From Mageeibacillus sp. UBA5439 (lineage in GTDB: Bacteria; Bacillota; Clostridia; Saccharofermentanales; DTU023): DNA of 18,578 bases. Both the position numbers and the translations under genes were made by a program. The stretch is taken from NCBI GenBank assembly GCA_002427505.1, contig DIRJ01000053.1, positions 5,927 through 24,504 on the forward strand. The letters are read 5' to 3'. How positions within the stretch are numbered: position 1 is the stretch's first letter; each line of letters opens with the position of its first letter. The notes under the pieces were generated by a model that had not been told where the DNA came from, ran no database searches, and was given only the letters and a program-made list of their open reading frames with translations. Positions 1-7,840 of this stretch are shown here, piece after piece.

Positions 1-6
1 TGCCAG

Positions 7-48
7 GCACGTTTCTATGCACAAGACCAGAGGCGCGCGTTTCTATGC
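7..48. repeat. pair of 11-bp direct repeats after the first flippase gene
   Basis: The 11-mer CGTTTCTATGC occurs twice, at 10-20 and 38-48, 28 bp apart. Each copy is preceded by a similar GGCRC/GGCGCG-like stretch. The pair lies just past the stop codon (56-58) of the minus-strand flippase gene and runs toward the left edge of the window. It may be the start of a short repeat array or a remnant of a duplicated 3' untranslated region. No hairpin followed by a T run, as expected of an intrinsic terminator, could be seen in these 55 bases. Its role is unknown. Confidence 0.4.
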
Positions 49-55
49 CCTTGTC

Positions 56-1573
56 TTAACTGCGCTTGAATATCCGCCTGATCGGTTTCCTGATCTGGTC
101 TTTCTCATAGGAGTTCAGGCCCAGATACCACATGGATACAAGATATACAGCTACATATAAAAGGCCACAGACCAGCAGCAAAGACAGGCGGTGCAGGTCT
201 GCAAAGTGCATCATCAGAACACCGCTGAGTATTGGCGCAATTAAAGCGGGAATAAAGCTCAGAATCTGCTTCCAAAAATAGACCATATCCAAACCGACTT
301 TGAAATGATTGTAGAGATTCATTGCCAGGCCGTTGCCCAGGATCATTGATATCGCAGTGCCTGCCGCTGCGCCGATCGGTCCGTATGCGCGGGTCAGAGG
401 AATACTGACAAAGAGATTGGCCGCAGCCATCAGAAAATACATGACCGATCGAAACTGATGCATATTCTTCGCTCTTTGTATTTCTATTCCGATAGTCTGT
501 ATCAGGGAAACAGTCACAGGCAGGAGGAGGAACAGGGCGACATAATAAGAATCAGCGTAATTCTCACCCGCCCACTTCATGATAAAGGGCTTGCCGAAAA
601 ACACAAAAGCGCTGGAAATCAAGGCCAGGATCGCAAACTGAACACGACCTATTTTTGTGAATAAAAGTGTAAGCTCATGATTGTCATCCCTGTCCGCAAC
701 CATACGGTGAACTTTCGGGATAAAAACATTGGAAACCGCCTGGGGAATCTGGCGATAATAGTTGTTAATCGTTGCCGCTACTCCATAAACAGCAACGCCC
801 AGCGTTCCCTGGAAGCGGCCGACCAAAAACTTGTCTACATTCCAGTTGATCTGGTCAACCAGCATATTGATAAATATGTAAAAAGAAAATACTGACATCT
901 CCTTCATCAGGGAAGCTTCCATGTTTTTGAAAGAGAACTGCATCTTCAGTTTGCGGATACTGTAAGCTGCATAGGCCAGCTCCACCAGCAAATTCACCAC
1001 ACTTGTTGCCAGGGCGTAACCAATTGATCCATAACCCAGCAGTAAAACCGGCAGCACCAGGAAAGGGCTGGTTAAAGTCTTGATCAGCTGGATAAGTTTT
1101 TGAAAAACAAAACGTTCATTGGCAGTAATATGCGATGTGAAAACAATGCCGGGAAAAGAGAAGCCCAGATTCAAGACCAGAATATACATGAGGATTTTTG
1201 CTTTATCCAGCTCCGCCGGATTCAGCTTGCTGCCAAAAACCACATCGCTGTATTGGGCCAGAATAAAGCCGGCGACGACTGCCACTAAGCCTAAGACGGA
1301 GAATACGATCAGGAACATACCGTTTAAGGTAGCCAGCTTCTCCTTTTCTTCCTCCACTTTGTAGCGCGAGAAATATCGCATGTAGGCGCTGCCAAAACCG
1401 AAATTCAGGACGCCCAGGTAAGCTACCACAGAGGCAACCAGGTCATACAGACCGTATTCGCTTTGCCCCAATAAACGCAAAACGACAGGTGTAAAAACCA
1501 GAGAGACCAGAAAGCCTATCCCCATCTGGATATAAGTTAATGTCGCTCCTGCTTTTCTCTGATTGATTGCCAT
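56..1573 (-). CDS. Wzx-type lipid-linked oligosaccharide flippase (MOP/MATE superfamily), first copy
   Basis: A 505-residue integral membrane protein that would flip undecaprenyl-pyrophosphate-linked repeat units across the cytoplasmic membrane. The N-terminus carries the family's typical layout: a short basic leader, a first helix at about 12-34, then the LLGQSEYGLYDL stretch (about 34-45) that resembles the G-x-x-x-Y/F-G-L segment of polysaccharide flippases. About 12-14 hydrophobic segments follow, and the tail is basic (about 490-505). The ATG at 1571-1573 is preceded by AGGG at a good ribosome-binding distance. The gene is separated from the main operon by the oppositely oriented pyruvyl transferase gene, and a 204-bp intergenic region lies upstream, so it probably has its own promoter. 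It is the second flippase in the window (the other is at 14053-15462). The two are only distantly alike by eye. The family call is firm; the substrate cannot be read from sequence. Confidence 0.9.
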   Translation of the reverse strand: MAINQRKAGATLTYIQMGIGFLVSLVFTPVVLRLLGQSEYGLYDLVASVVAYLGVLNFGFGSAYMRYFSRYKVEEEKEKLATLNGMFLIVFSVLGLVAVVAGFILAQYSDVVFGSKLNPAELDKAKILMYILVLNLGFSFPGIVFTSHITANERFVFQKLIQLIKTLTSPFLVLPVLLLGYGSIGYALATSVVNLLVELAYAAYSIRKLKMQFSFKNMEASLMKEMSVFSFYIFINMLVDQINWNVDKFLVGRFQGTLGVAVYGVAATINNYYRQIPQAVSNVFIPKVHRMVADRDDNHELTLLFTKIGRVQFAILALISSAFVFFGKPFIMKWAGENYADSYYVALFLLLPVTVSLIQTIGIEIQRAKNMHQFRSVMYFLMAAANLFVSIPLTRAYGPIGAAAGTAISMILGNGLAMNLYNHFKVGLDMVYFWKQILSFIPALIAPILSGVLMMHFADLHRLSLLLVCGLLYVAVYLVSMWYLGLNSYEKDQIRKPIRRIFKRS

Positions 1574-1777
1574 CTGCTACCCTGATCTAAGTAAAGTCTT
1601 CGCATGGCGCAGCCTATGTCAAGCTGAACGGGCGTCAGCTTCTGCACTTATCCTGATTCGCCATCCTCTAGGGCATTCTACCACTAAAATCCTCTGGAGT
1701 ATAAAAGCTCAGCCGGCAGCTCTGAGCTGAGCCTGCACATTTCAATTTTAAGTATTATATTTTTCAACTTATGTATA
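1574..1777. promoter_or_regulatory. divergent intergenic region with candidate promoters
   Basis: This is the only long non-coding stretch inside the window, lying between the minus-strand flippase and the plus-strand pyruvyl transferase. On the plus strand a perfect TATAAT sits at 1774-1779, but it overlaps the first possible ATG (1778) and would put the transcription start near the second ATG (1787); no good -35 is seen. On the minus strand a TTGACA (plus-strand TGTCAA, 1617-1622) lies upstream of the flippase but its -10 is poor. A TATACT (plus 1698-1703) lies just beside an inverted repeat at 1706-1733. No small ORF of note, RNA gene or clear riboswitch was recognised. The promoter calls are tentative; that both flanking genes start from this region is likely from their orientation. 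Confidence 0.4.
1706..1733. repeat. inverted repeat, possible operator or hairpin
   Basis: AGCTCAG (1706-1712) and CTGAGCT (1722-1728) form a 7-bp perfect stem with a 9-nt loop. An alternative stem pairs GCTCAGC (1707-1713) with GCTGAGC (1727-1733). The overlapping palindromic units sit next to a minus-strand TATACT at 1698-1703, about where a regulator could block the flippase promoter. No T run follows on either strand, so a terminator is unlikely. The function as an operator is a guess. Confidence 0.35.
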
Positions 1778-2902
1778 ATGTCTGAGATGAAGAAAATATT
1801 AATTGTAAACCGGAAATACACCGACAATCTAGGGGATAGGGCGATAGGTGCCGCCCTGGTTCAGCTTTTTGTAAAAAAAGGCTGCCAGGTCTACCATGTT
1901 GAGTATTCCAGCTTTGGGAAAGATATCGCCTCCTTCGGGCCGGATGAAACTTCCATGACGTCAGGAGCCGGGACAAAGGCCAGCAAATCGCCAAAGCTCC
2001 TCAGAAATTTCAAACGTTTTCTGGCTCTGAACTTTCCGAAAGCCGTCTGGTTTTATGGCTCGGGTCGACGTGTACTGCGCCAGATCCGTGCGATACCCAA
2101 AGATGAGATTGACCTGATCGTGATTGGCGGCGGCCAGCTGATTCAGTCGGAAGAAGACAACGACAAATTCGCCTATGCTTTCAGGCTCTGGGACTGGCTG
2201 AACCGCCACCTGTTCAAAACTAAAATGGCGGTCTTGGGAGTCGGAGCTAAAGAGGGCTTCAGTCCTTATGCCGCCCGGGCATTTAAGAACGGCTTGTCCC
2301 GGGCTGATCTGATTTACGTCCGCGACCATCACTCCCAAAAGGTCATTGAGCAGCTTGCTTGCGGTCTGGATGTCAAGATTATGCCCGACCCTGCCTTTTC
2401 CCTGTCTGCTGATCTCCCCGGACAGCAGGCAGCAGAAACTGAAGAAAAGCTGGCTTTAGTCGGGATTTACGATTACGACACTTACTGCAAAATACACTCA
2501 CTGCAAGTAGCAAGGTCAGGCTATTATCAAGAGTGGCAAAGCAAAATCGAGGCATTGAGCGCGGCAGGATTTAGCGTCCGCTTATTTTATTCCACCGGGA
2601 CTGATAAGCTGGAAACCCAGCAATTTTCCGAATATCTGGGGGGGAAATACGAGCTGGCCGCAGTTAATTCATTAGACGATTTATTTGCACTGCTGAATTC
2701 CGCTGACTACGTTTACTCGGGCAGGATGCACGCCTTAATTCTGGCCCTGCTCTCCGGCTGCCAGGTTGAAGCCTTTATCACGAACACGAAATTAAAAGTC
2801 TTTGCCGAAACATATCTGGAGCAAAGTCCTGATCTCGAAGCACTCCGTCAAGAAATCGAGCAAGCCATAGATACTGTTCTGGCCTCACTGTCCGGCAGCT
2901 AA
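1778..2902 (+). CDS. polysaccharide pyruvyl transferase family protein (WcaK/CsaB-like)
   Basis: A 374-residue cytoplasmic enzyme of the polysaccharide pyruvyl transferase family, expected to add a pyruvate ketal from phosphoenolpyruvate to a sugar of the repeat unit. Family marks are the N-terminal N-x-G-D segment (NLGDRAIGAAL, about 17-27), the IGGGQ turn (116-120), the VLGVGA strand (152-157), the R-D pair followed by MPDPAFSL (202-209), and the C-terminal SGRMHALILAL (314-324) typical of this GT-B-like fold. The first ATG (1778) has no clear ribosome binding site. The ATG three codons on (1787) gives a more typical MKKILIV start and may be leaderless, given a TATAAT at 1774-1779. It is the only plus-strand gene, converging on Ugd with a 25-bp gap and no visible terminator. 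Not every member of the family has proven pyruvyl transferase activity, so the reaction is less certain than the family. Confidence 0.87.
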   Translation: MSEMKKILIVNRKYTDNLGDRAIGAALVQLFVKKGCQVYHVEYSSFGKDIASFGPDETSMTSGAGTKASKSPKLLRNFKRFLALNFPKAVWFYGSGRRVLRQIRAIPKDEIDLIVIGGGQLIQSEEDNDKFAYAFRLWDWLNRHLFKTKMAVLGVGAKEGFSPYAARAFKNGLSRADLIYVRDHHSQKVIEQLACGLDVKIMPDPAFSLSADLPGQQAAETEEKLALVGIYDYDTYCKIHSLQVARSGYYQEWQSKIEALSAAGFSVRLFYSTGTDKLETQQFSEYLGGKYELAAVNSLDDLFALLNSADYVYSGRMHALILALLSGCQVEAFITNTKLKVFAETYLEQSPDLEALRQEIEQAIDTVLASLSGS

Positions 2903-2927
2903 AACAATTTCCCTGACTAGTCCGGCC

Positions 2928-4094
2928 TTAATCCCTGCGGTATAAATCACGTGTATAGACTTTTTCCTGAACATCATCGAGTTCCGTGGACAACCTGTTG
3001 CTGACAATGACATCCGATTTTTCTTTAAACTCAGTTAAATCTCTGATCACCGGCGAATCGAAAAAACGATCTGCCTGAAGATTGGGCTCATAGACCAGCA
3101 CTTCAATACCCTGGTCTTTTATGCGCCGCATTACACCCTGAATGGCAGACTGTCTGAAATTATCGGAGTCCATCTTCATGGTTAATCTGTAGATGCCGAC
3201 GGTTTTAGGCTTCTTTTGAATAATCATTTCGGCGATGTGATCTTTTCTTTTATTGTTGGAATCAACAATAGCCGTCATTATGCATTGGGGAACATCCTCA
3301 TAGTTGGCCAGCAGCTGCCTGGTATCTTTGGGCAGGCAATAGCCGCCGTAGCCAAAGGAAGGGTTATTGTAGTGGTCACCGATGCGCGGATCCAGGCAAA
3401 CTCCTTCAATAATTTCTTTTGTATCCAATCCCCTGACTTCTGCGTAAGTATCCAACTCGTTAAAGTAGGCGACACGCAGTGCCAGATAGCTGTTGGCAAA
3501 GAGCTTGATCGCCTCCGCTTCTGTTGAACCTGTCAAAAGCACCGGCACCTTCTCTCTGATCGCTCCCGCCGCCAGCAAAGCGGCAAACTTTTCCGCCCGC
3601 TCAGACTTTTCGCCGACAACGATTCTGGCTGGATAAAGATTATCGTGTAAAGCTTTGCCTTCACGCAAAAATTCCGGCGAAAAAATGATCTTGTCCGACC
3701 CGAACCTTTCTTTTGCTTCCCGGGTATAGCCGACGGGCAGTGTCGATTTGATGACTATCACCGCCCCGGGATTTATCGCGGTGACATCTGCTATCACCCC
3801 ATCAACGGCACTGGTATCGAAGAAATTATCCTCCGGATCGTAATTGGTGGGAGTGGCAATTATAACGTAGTCGGCATCTTTGTAGGCGAAATCCTTGTCG
3901 GTTACAGCTGTCAGATTTAAAGCATGATTGGCCAGATAAGCTTCCAGTAAATCATCAGCGATCGGCGACTTCCGCTGATTGATCAGGTCGGTTTTTTCCT
4001 TAACAATGTCTAAAAGCACCACTTCGTTCGCTTGTGCCAAAAGCACTGCGTTCGCCAAACCTACGTATCCCGCTCCAACTACTGTAATTTTCAT
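2928..4094 (-). CDS. ugd: UDP-glucose 6-dehydrogenase
   Basis: Oxidises UDP-glucose to UDP-glucuronate with two NAD+ in the cytoplasm, supplying an acidic sugar donor. The 388-residue length matches the short Ugd subfamily (enterobacterial Ugd is also 388). The N-terminal Rossmann motif GAGYVG (7-12) is intact. So are the substrate loop EFLREG (141-146), with E141 and E145, K197 and N201 in the central helix, and the catalytic cysteine C253 in GYGGYCLPKDT. The ATG at 4092-4094 follows a strong GGGGGGAGGAAG ribosome binding site in the 42-bp gap after the preceding glycosyltransferase gene. It appears to be the last gene of the long minus-strand operon. A UDP-N-acetylmannosamine dehydrogenase is the main alternative, but that family is usually longer and the cysteine context here is that of Ugd. 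Confidence 0.93.
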   Translation of the reverse strand: MKITVVGAGYVGLANAVLLAQANEVVLLDIVKEKTDLINQRKSPIADDLLEAYLANHALNLTAVTDKDFAYKDADYVIIATPTNYDPEDNFFDTSAVDGVIADVTAINPGAVIVIKSTLPVGYTREAKERFGSDKIIFSPEFLREGKALHDNLYPARIVVGEKSERAEKFAALLAAGAIREKVPVLLTGSTEAEAIKLFANSYLALRVAYFNELDTYAEVRGLDTKEIIEGVCLDPRIGDHYNNPSFGYGGYCLPKDTRQLLANYEDVPQCIMTAIVDSNNKRKDHIAEMIIQKKPKTVGIYRLTMKMDSDNFRQSAIQGVMRRIKDQGIEVLVYEPNLQADRFFDSPVIRDLTEFKEKSDVIVSNRLSTELDDVQEKVYTRDLYRRD

Positions 4095-4136
4095 ATCTTC
4101 CTCCCCCCGACGCCGCTAGCTTACCACAAAAATAAC

Positions 4137-5336
4137 TTAATATCCTGACCGGCCGCCACCGCCGCCGGCGCCGGCAGCAACATATTTGGATAACTCTGTC
4201 TCTATCGTCCTGTCCCAGTCAAAGTTTTCTTCCACATAGCGGCGATAGACTTCCGGCGCCTCAGCCTGCTCCATAAGTTCAACTGCTTTTTGTGCCATCT
4301 TGGCCTCAAAATCAGCACCCGGATCTACTAAATTATCCGGGAAGCCGATCGCCTCCGGTATACCGCCGACATTGGCACCTGCCACCGGAATGCCCATTGC
4401 ATATGCTTCCAGAATCACAAGTCCCAGGCCCTCGTTGCGGCTGGGGACAAGGAGGACGTCAAAGCTGCCCATAAGGTCAGCTAAGTCTTCGCTGGCAACA
4501 TAGCCTGTGAATCTGACAGCAAGCTTCCTTAGCTCACATTCATGCTCTAAGGCAGTCCTGAGCTCCCCGTCACCGACAATGACAAAATCCACCTTAGCCC
4601 GGCTCAGGTCCGAGATCTTCGCAAATATTTCCGGCAGAAAATCTGCGCCCTTGGTTTTGATCAGAGAGCCGACAAAACCTACAACTTTGCCCTCCTTCCG
4701 ATCTTTTCGGGCCTGAGGAATCTGAAACAGGTCCAGGTCAACACCATTGTAAGTTATCGCGGCATTTGAACCTGAATAAGCAAGTTCCCTTGCTGTCCGG
4801 CACAATTGCCGGCTGACGAAAAAGCAATTTTCAGCCTGCTCCATAGCTTCCAGCAGCAAGGGCAGGTTTTTTGCTGAGATATAATTAATGTCGCTGCCAT
4901 GAAAGGTAATAAAATATGGGATCTTAAACTCCCGGCTCAGTCTATAGGCTATATAGCCGCTGGGAAAACCGAAATGAGCATGAATGATATCCATACCCGC
5001 AATCAGACCGCGGTACTTTTTTATATAAGTATCGATTAAATCTTCCAGAATACTGTGATCCATCCGCAATAGATTTTTCGCGAAGAACTTTGGTGTCTTC
5101 TGAAAATTAATATTCCTGATTTTCAGGCTGCCTGCGAAATATTCCTCTTCATAGCAGTCTGCCGGCTGGCGCCCCAGGATTCTTTTCAAGCAGCGGATCG
5201 AACCCGAATCGCAATAATTGTTATTGATCACATAGCAGTCGTTATATTGCTGATGTCTGCTGATTCTTTCGAGGCTGGCCTTCAGCAGGCCGCCGGGTTT
5301 ATCCAGCCTCAGATTCGTCAGAAATAATATCTTCAT
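4137..5336 (-). CDS. GT4 glycosyltransferase with a glycine-rich C-terminal tail
   Basis: A 399-residue GT-B, retaining, GT4-type transferase that would add one sugar to the lipid-linked repeat unit at the inner face of the membrane. The N-terminal acceptor domain has the PGG-like loop (14-16) and an HGSDI segment (146-150). The donor domain begins at VGFVGSLIKTKG (219-230) and carries VGDGELR (254-260) and the family's E-x7-E motif (E302 to E310 in NEGLGLVILEA). The protein ends with an odd AGAGGGGGRSGY stretch (388-399) that lies beyond the expected final helix. Start: ATG at 5334-5336 behind AAGGAAGAAG. It lies 21 bp downstream of the previous glycosyltransferase gene and 42 bp upstream of ugd. 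Donor and acceptor cannot be deduced. Confidence 0.9.
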   Translation of the reverse strand: MKILFLTNLRLDKPGGLLKASLERISRHQQYNDCYVINNNYCDSGSIRCLKRILGRQPADCYEEEYFAGSLKIRNINFQKTPKFFAKNLLRMDHSILEDLIDTYIKKYRGLIAGMDIIHAHFGFPSGYIAYRLSREFKIPYFITFHGSDINYISAKNLPLLLEAMEQAENCFFVSRQLCRTARELAYSGSNAAITYNGVDLDLFQIPQARKDRKEGKVVGFVGSLIKTKGADFLPEIFAKISDLSRAKVDFVIVGDGELRTALEHECELRKLAVRFTGYVASEDLADLMGSFDVLLVPSRNEGLGLVILEAYAMGIPVAGANVGGIPEAIGFPDNLVDPGADFEAKMAQKAVELMEQAEAPEVYRRYVEENFDWDRTIETELSKYVAAGAGGGGGRSGY

Positions 5337-5357
5337 CCGGTCTTCTTCCTTAACACT

Positions 5358-6521
5358 TCAGGACTCACTGATCACTGTTTCCAGCAAGTCGCGGTAACGC
5401 GCGTTCTGGGCCTTGCGGCTGTACTGCCCGGTATCTGTAATCCCGGCTGAAAGCCGGGTAATCCTGTTCTCATAGATGTAGCGCAATTGCCGGCTTAGCT
5501 CTGCAGCGCTGGCGGGGAAATAGGCATGCTCGAACCGGGCTAAAAGCAGCTTTGAATCAGAGTCCTCCGGCAAAAATGCGATCACTGGACGGTTCAGGAA
5601 GATATAATCAAACACCTTAGTGGCGATAGCCTCCTGCTGATAGTGGCTCACAGCCAGAACCCCGCAGCTGCTCAGGACCGACATTCCTTCACTGTAAGGC
5701 AGGGTTGGATAATGAACATAGTTCAGAGAGGCCAGCTCCTCTTCTACTGCCGGCTCTTGGGCTCCGATATGAACAATCCGGCACGGGATGCCAGTACGCT
5801 CCAGCTCCCTTAATGCTTCTTTCAGGAGTTTCACGTGTTCATTACCATAGTAAGTGAATTTCCCGAAAATGCCGATCGACAGGAGACTGCCGTCGGGTTC
5901 TTTTCTGTCGAATGAAGTCAGGGCTGCATCGTCATAACCATTGTAGATGGTCAGCATCCGGCTGCTCTGTCCGGGAAATCTCTCCCGATAAAGCTCTTCC
6001 ATCTTCGGACTTGTCGCCACAATTCTGTCCGCTTTTCGGATGGACAAGCCTTCAATTAAACGATTTTTGACAAAAACCAGCGAACGCTTCAGGCCGGTCC
6101 TGTATAGGGCAGCGCCGGGCGCCACCAGTTTGTGGGCGGCAACATCGCGAAAATCCAGAATATAAGGAATACCATACTTCCGCTTCAGATAGGGTCCCGT
6201 CAGAAAATAATTGAAGGGTCCTCCACAAATCAGGGCCAGATCAAAGCCGGTCCCGGCAGTGACAGCATCAATGGCCTTTTTGTAGGCCTTGATCCAGGCA
6301 GTCCATGAAGTGGAAGCCCCTGCGGGACGGACCTCACATATCTCTGTATTCTCTATGGGAGCAGCATCCGGATCTATATCGCTGCCGTAAAACTCATTAG
6401 CTGCTTTTAGTACGCTGACCTCATTGCCGGTGGCAGCCAGAAAGCGAACTAAAGAAGACATCCTCCTGGCGCCAACCAGGCTATAGGGCTCAAAAAAATG
6501 CGATAACAGCAAAACTCTCAT
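5358..6521 (-). CDS. GT4-like glycosyltransferase lacking the classic E-x7-E motif
   Basis: A 387-residue GT-B-fold protein. The N-terminal half has the SHFFEPY...GARR segment (7-20), the YILDFRD strand (120-126) and the TIYNGYD linker (191-197) seen in GT4 enzymes that handle lipid-linked sugars. The C-terminal half has IGIFGKF (216-222) and a KVFDYIFLNRPVIAF stretch (302-316). The usual E-x7-E pair is replaced by EAIATKVFDY, similar to other GT4-like proteins whose motif reads as K-x-F-x-Y with an aromatic/acidic helix. It probably adds a sugar in repeat-unit assembly. ATG at 6519-6521 is preceded by AGAGGAG, and the gap to the upstream polymerase gene is 11 bp, so the two are likely cotranscribed and coupled. 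The family is fairly sure, the substrate unknown. Confidence 0.85.
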   Translation of the reverse strand: MRVLLLSHFFEPYSLVGARRMSSLVRFLAATGNEVSVLKAANEFYGSDIDPDAAPIENTEICEVRPAGASTSWTAWIKAYKKAIDAVTAGTGFDLALICGGPFNYFLTGPYLKRKYGIPYILDFRDVAAHKLVAPGAALYRTGLKRSLVFVKNRLIEGLSIRKADRIVATSPKMEELYRERFPGQSSRMLTIYNGYDDAALTSFDRKEPDGSLLSIGIFGKFTYYGNEHVKLLKEALRELERTGIPCRIVHIGAQEPAVEEELASLNYVHYPTLPYSEGMSVLSSCGVLAVSHYQQEAIATKVFDYIFLNRPVIAFLPEDSDSKLLLARFEHAYFPASAAELSRQLRYIYENRITRLSAGITDTGQYSRKAQNARYRDLLETVISES

Positions 6522-6532
6522 GTCGGTCTCCT

Positions 6533-7816
6533 CTAGCGGATTTCTTTCATAGTAGCAGCTGCACTGTCACTTTCAAGGCTAACCCCCTGATAAGCAATGA
6601 GCAGACCCCAGAACACCCAGAGCCACTCATTGGTCATATGTGTGCTGGAGCTGATGCCTGCAATGACAAATCCGGCCATGAAAGAAGCAAAGGCAATCGC
6701 TATCGCCGCTTCCGGCTCCTTGCCGCTATGCCTGTATTTCTTTAACATACTGCCAAAGAGACGCCAGTAGAAAATATTATAGAGAATAAATATGACTACA
6801 CCGTATGTCGCCAAAATCTCGATCCACCAGTTATGCATCAGGGTTAAATAAGTGACATATTTCGGCCTGTTCGCCAGCCAGTAGCCGATATTCCCTGCTC
6901 CTACCCCGAAACCATAAGTGGCGGTTACAAAGTGCAGGCCATTCACAATCAGTCGCAGGCGCGCCTGGTCAGATACACTTAAGGCGTCCGCATTTTGCGG
7001 CAGCAAGCCGGACAGGCCGCCCGGATACAGTAAGATCAGCAATAGCAGCAGTGAAACAACAACGATAAGGACAATATGGATCCGTTTTTTTTCAATGGCC
7101 TTAATCACGATAAAGACAAAGAGGGACAGCAGCAAACCGGCAATATTAGCCCGTGAACCTGTCTGAACGAGTAAGCAGGCACTGGACAGCAGCAGAACCA
7201 GACTTAAGGCGCGCGACCAGGTCTTCCCGGCATTCTTCCAGCAAATATATGAAATCCAGACCGATAGCAGCAGCAGGGTTGAAAAGTCATTGACATTCTT
7301 AAAGCTGCTGACCGGATAACGCCGGGCTGCATACTCGGCGATTCTGTCCGGAAACAGCTTGCTGTAGAAGATATAATTCCCGCTAAAAACTTCATACCAG
7401 CCGACCAGGTTATGAAAAGCCAGCATGATTGCCATCAGGTAAACTGCCTGCAGAATATCCGCAGTACTTTTCAGATATCTGGCAAGCAGGACGGCGGAAA
7501 TGAAGCCGATCGCTAAAAAGAAAACGCCTGTAACCCAGGCAGCACGGTCTTTGACCCAGAGGAAGGAAGCCACAGCATAGGCCAGCCAGATGAACATAAA
7601 GACCAGAGAAAAGCGCAGGTCCTTGTTCTTGAAAAAGGTCATCTCTGTCCTGGTGCGGTAATCGTTGATCAGGGTGAAGATAAAGAGAAGCAAGAGAAGC
7701 AGTCTGAAAACCGATAAATTCCAGGCGCTTCCTGCTATCAGCACTTTCCAGGACAAGACTTCCGAACTGCCAATCATCGCAGATAATATAATTATGTAGA
7801 CTATTTTTTTAGGCAT
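6533..7816 (-). CDS. O-antigen polymerase/ligase superfamily membrane protein (Wzy-like)
   Basis: A 427-residue polytopic membrane protein with about 11-12 hydrophobic segments. It carries the superfamily's marks: TGSRA (219-223) at the end of a helix and a following long extracytoplasmic loop. It also has the GFGVGAGN (302-309) and MHNWWIEILATYG (327-339) motifs, with the conserved histidine H328. Such proteins either polymerise undecaprenyl-linked repeat units (Wzy) or ligate glycan to an acceptor (WaaL-like). With flippases, a phosphoglycosyl transferase and no lipid A genes in view, polymerase is the more likely role. Start: ATG at 7814-7816 with only a weak GGTAA-type ribosome binding site. 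It follows the GT4 gene by 24 bp. It is the simpler of two polymerase-like proteins in the cluster; the other (11851-14031) is fused to a deacetylase-like domain. Confidence 0.88.
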   Translation of the reverse strand: MPKKIVYIIILSAMIGSSEVLSWKVLIAGSAWNLSVFRLLLLLLFIFTLINDYRTRTEMTFFKNKDLRFSLVFMFIWLAYAVASFLWVKDRAAWVTGVFFLAIGFISAVLLARYLKSTADILQAVYLMAIMLAFHNLVGWYEVFSGNYIFYSKLFPDRIAEYAARRYPVSSFKNVNDFSTLLLLSVWISYICWKNAGKTWSRALSLVLLLSSACLLVQTGSRANIAGLLLSLFVFIVIKAIEKKRIHIVLIVVVSLLLLLILLYPGGLSGLLPQNADALSVSDQARLRLIVNGLHFVTATYGFGVGAGNIGYWLANRPKYVTYLTLMHNWWIEILATYGVVIFILYNIFYWRLFGSMLKKYRHSGKEPEAAIAIAFASFMAGFVIAGISSSTHMTNEWLWVFWGLLIAYQGVSLESDSAAATMKEIR

Positions 7817-7840
7817 AATATTTACCGAATTACGGGCTGG

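Noticed and set aside
1..55. CRISPR array
   Set aside because: Only two 11-bp repeats with one 17-bp interval, no repeat of typical CRISPR length and no cas genes nearby.
1706..1733. Intrinsic terminator
   Set aside because: A stem can form but no T run follows on either strand, and it sits in a divergent region upstream of both genes.
1961..2338. 125-residue open frame on the minus strand
   Set aside because: Antisense to the conserved core of the pyruvyl transferase gene and without any family signature.
2903..2927. Bidirectional terminator between the convergent pyruvyl transferase and ugd genes
   Set aside because: Only short direct repeats of TCCGGC are seen; no stable stem with a T run could be found.
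6533..7816. Definite WaaL O-antigen ligase
   Set aside because: Wzy and WaaL share the visible motifs; nothing nearby shows lipid A-core synthesis, so a ligase call is not supported.
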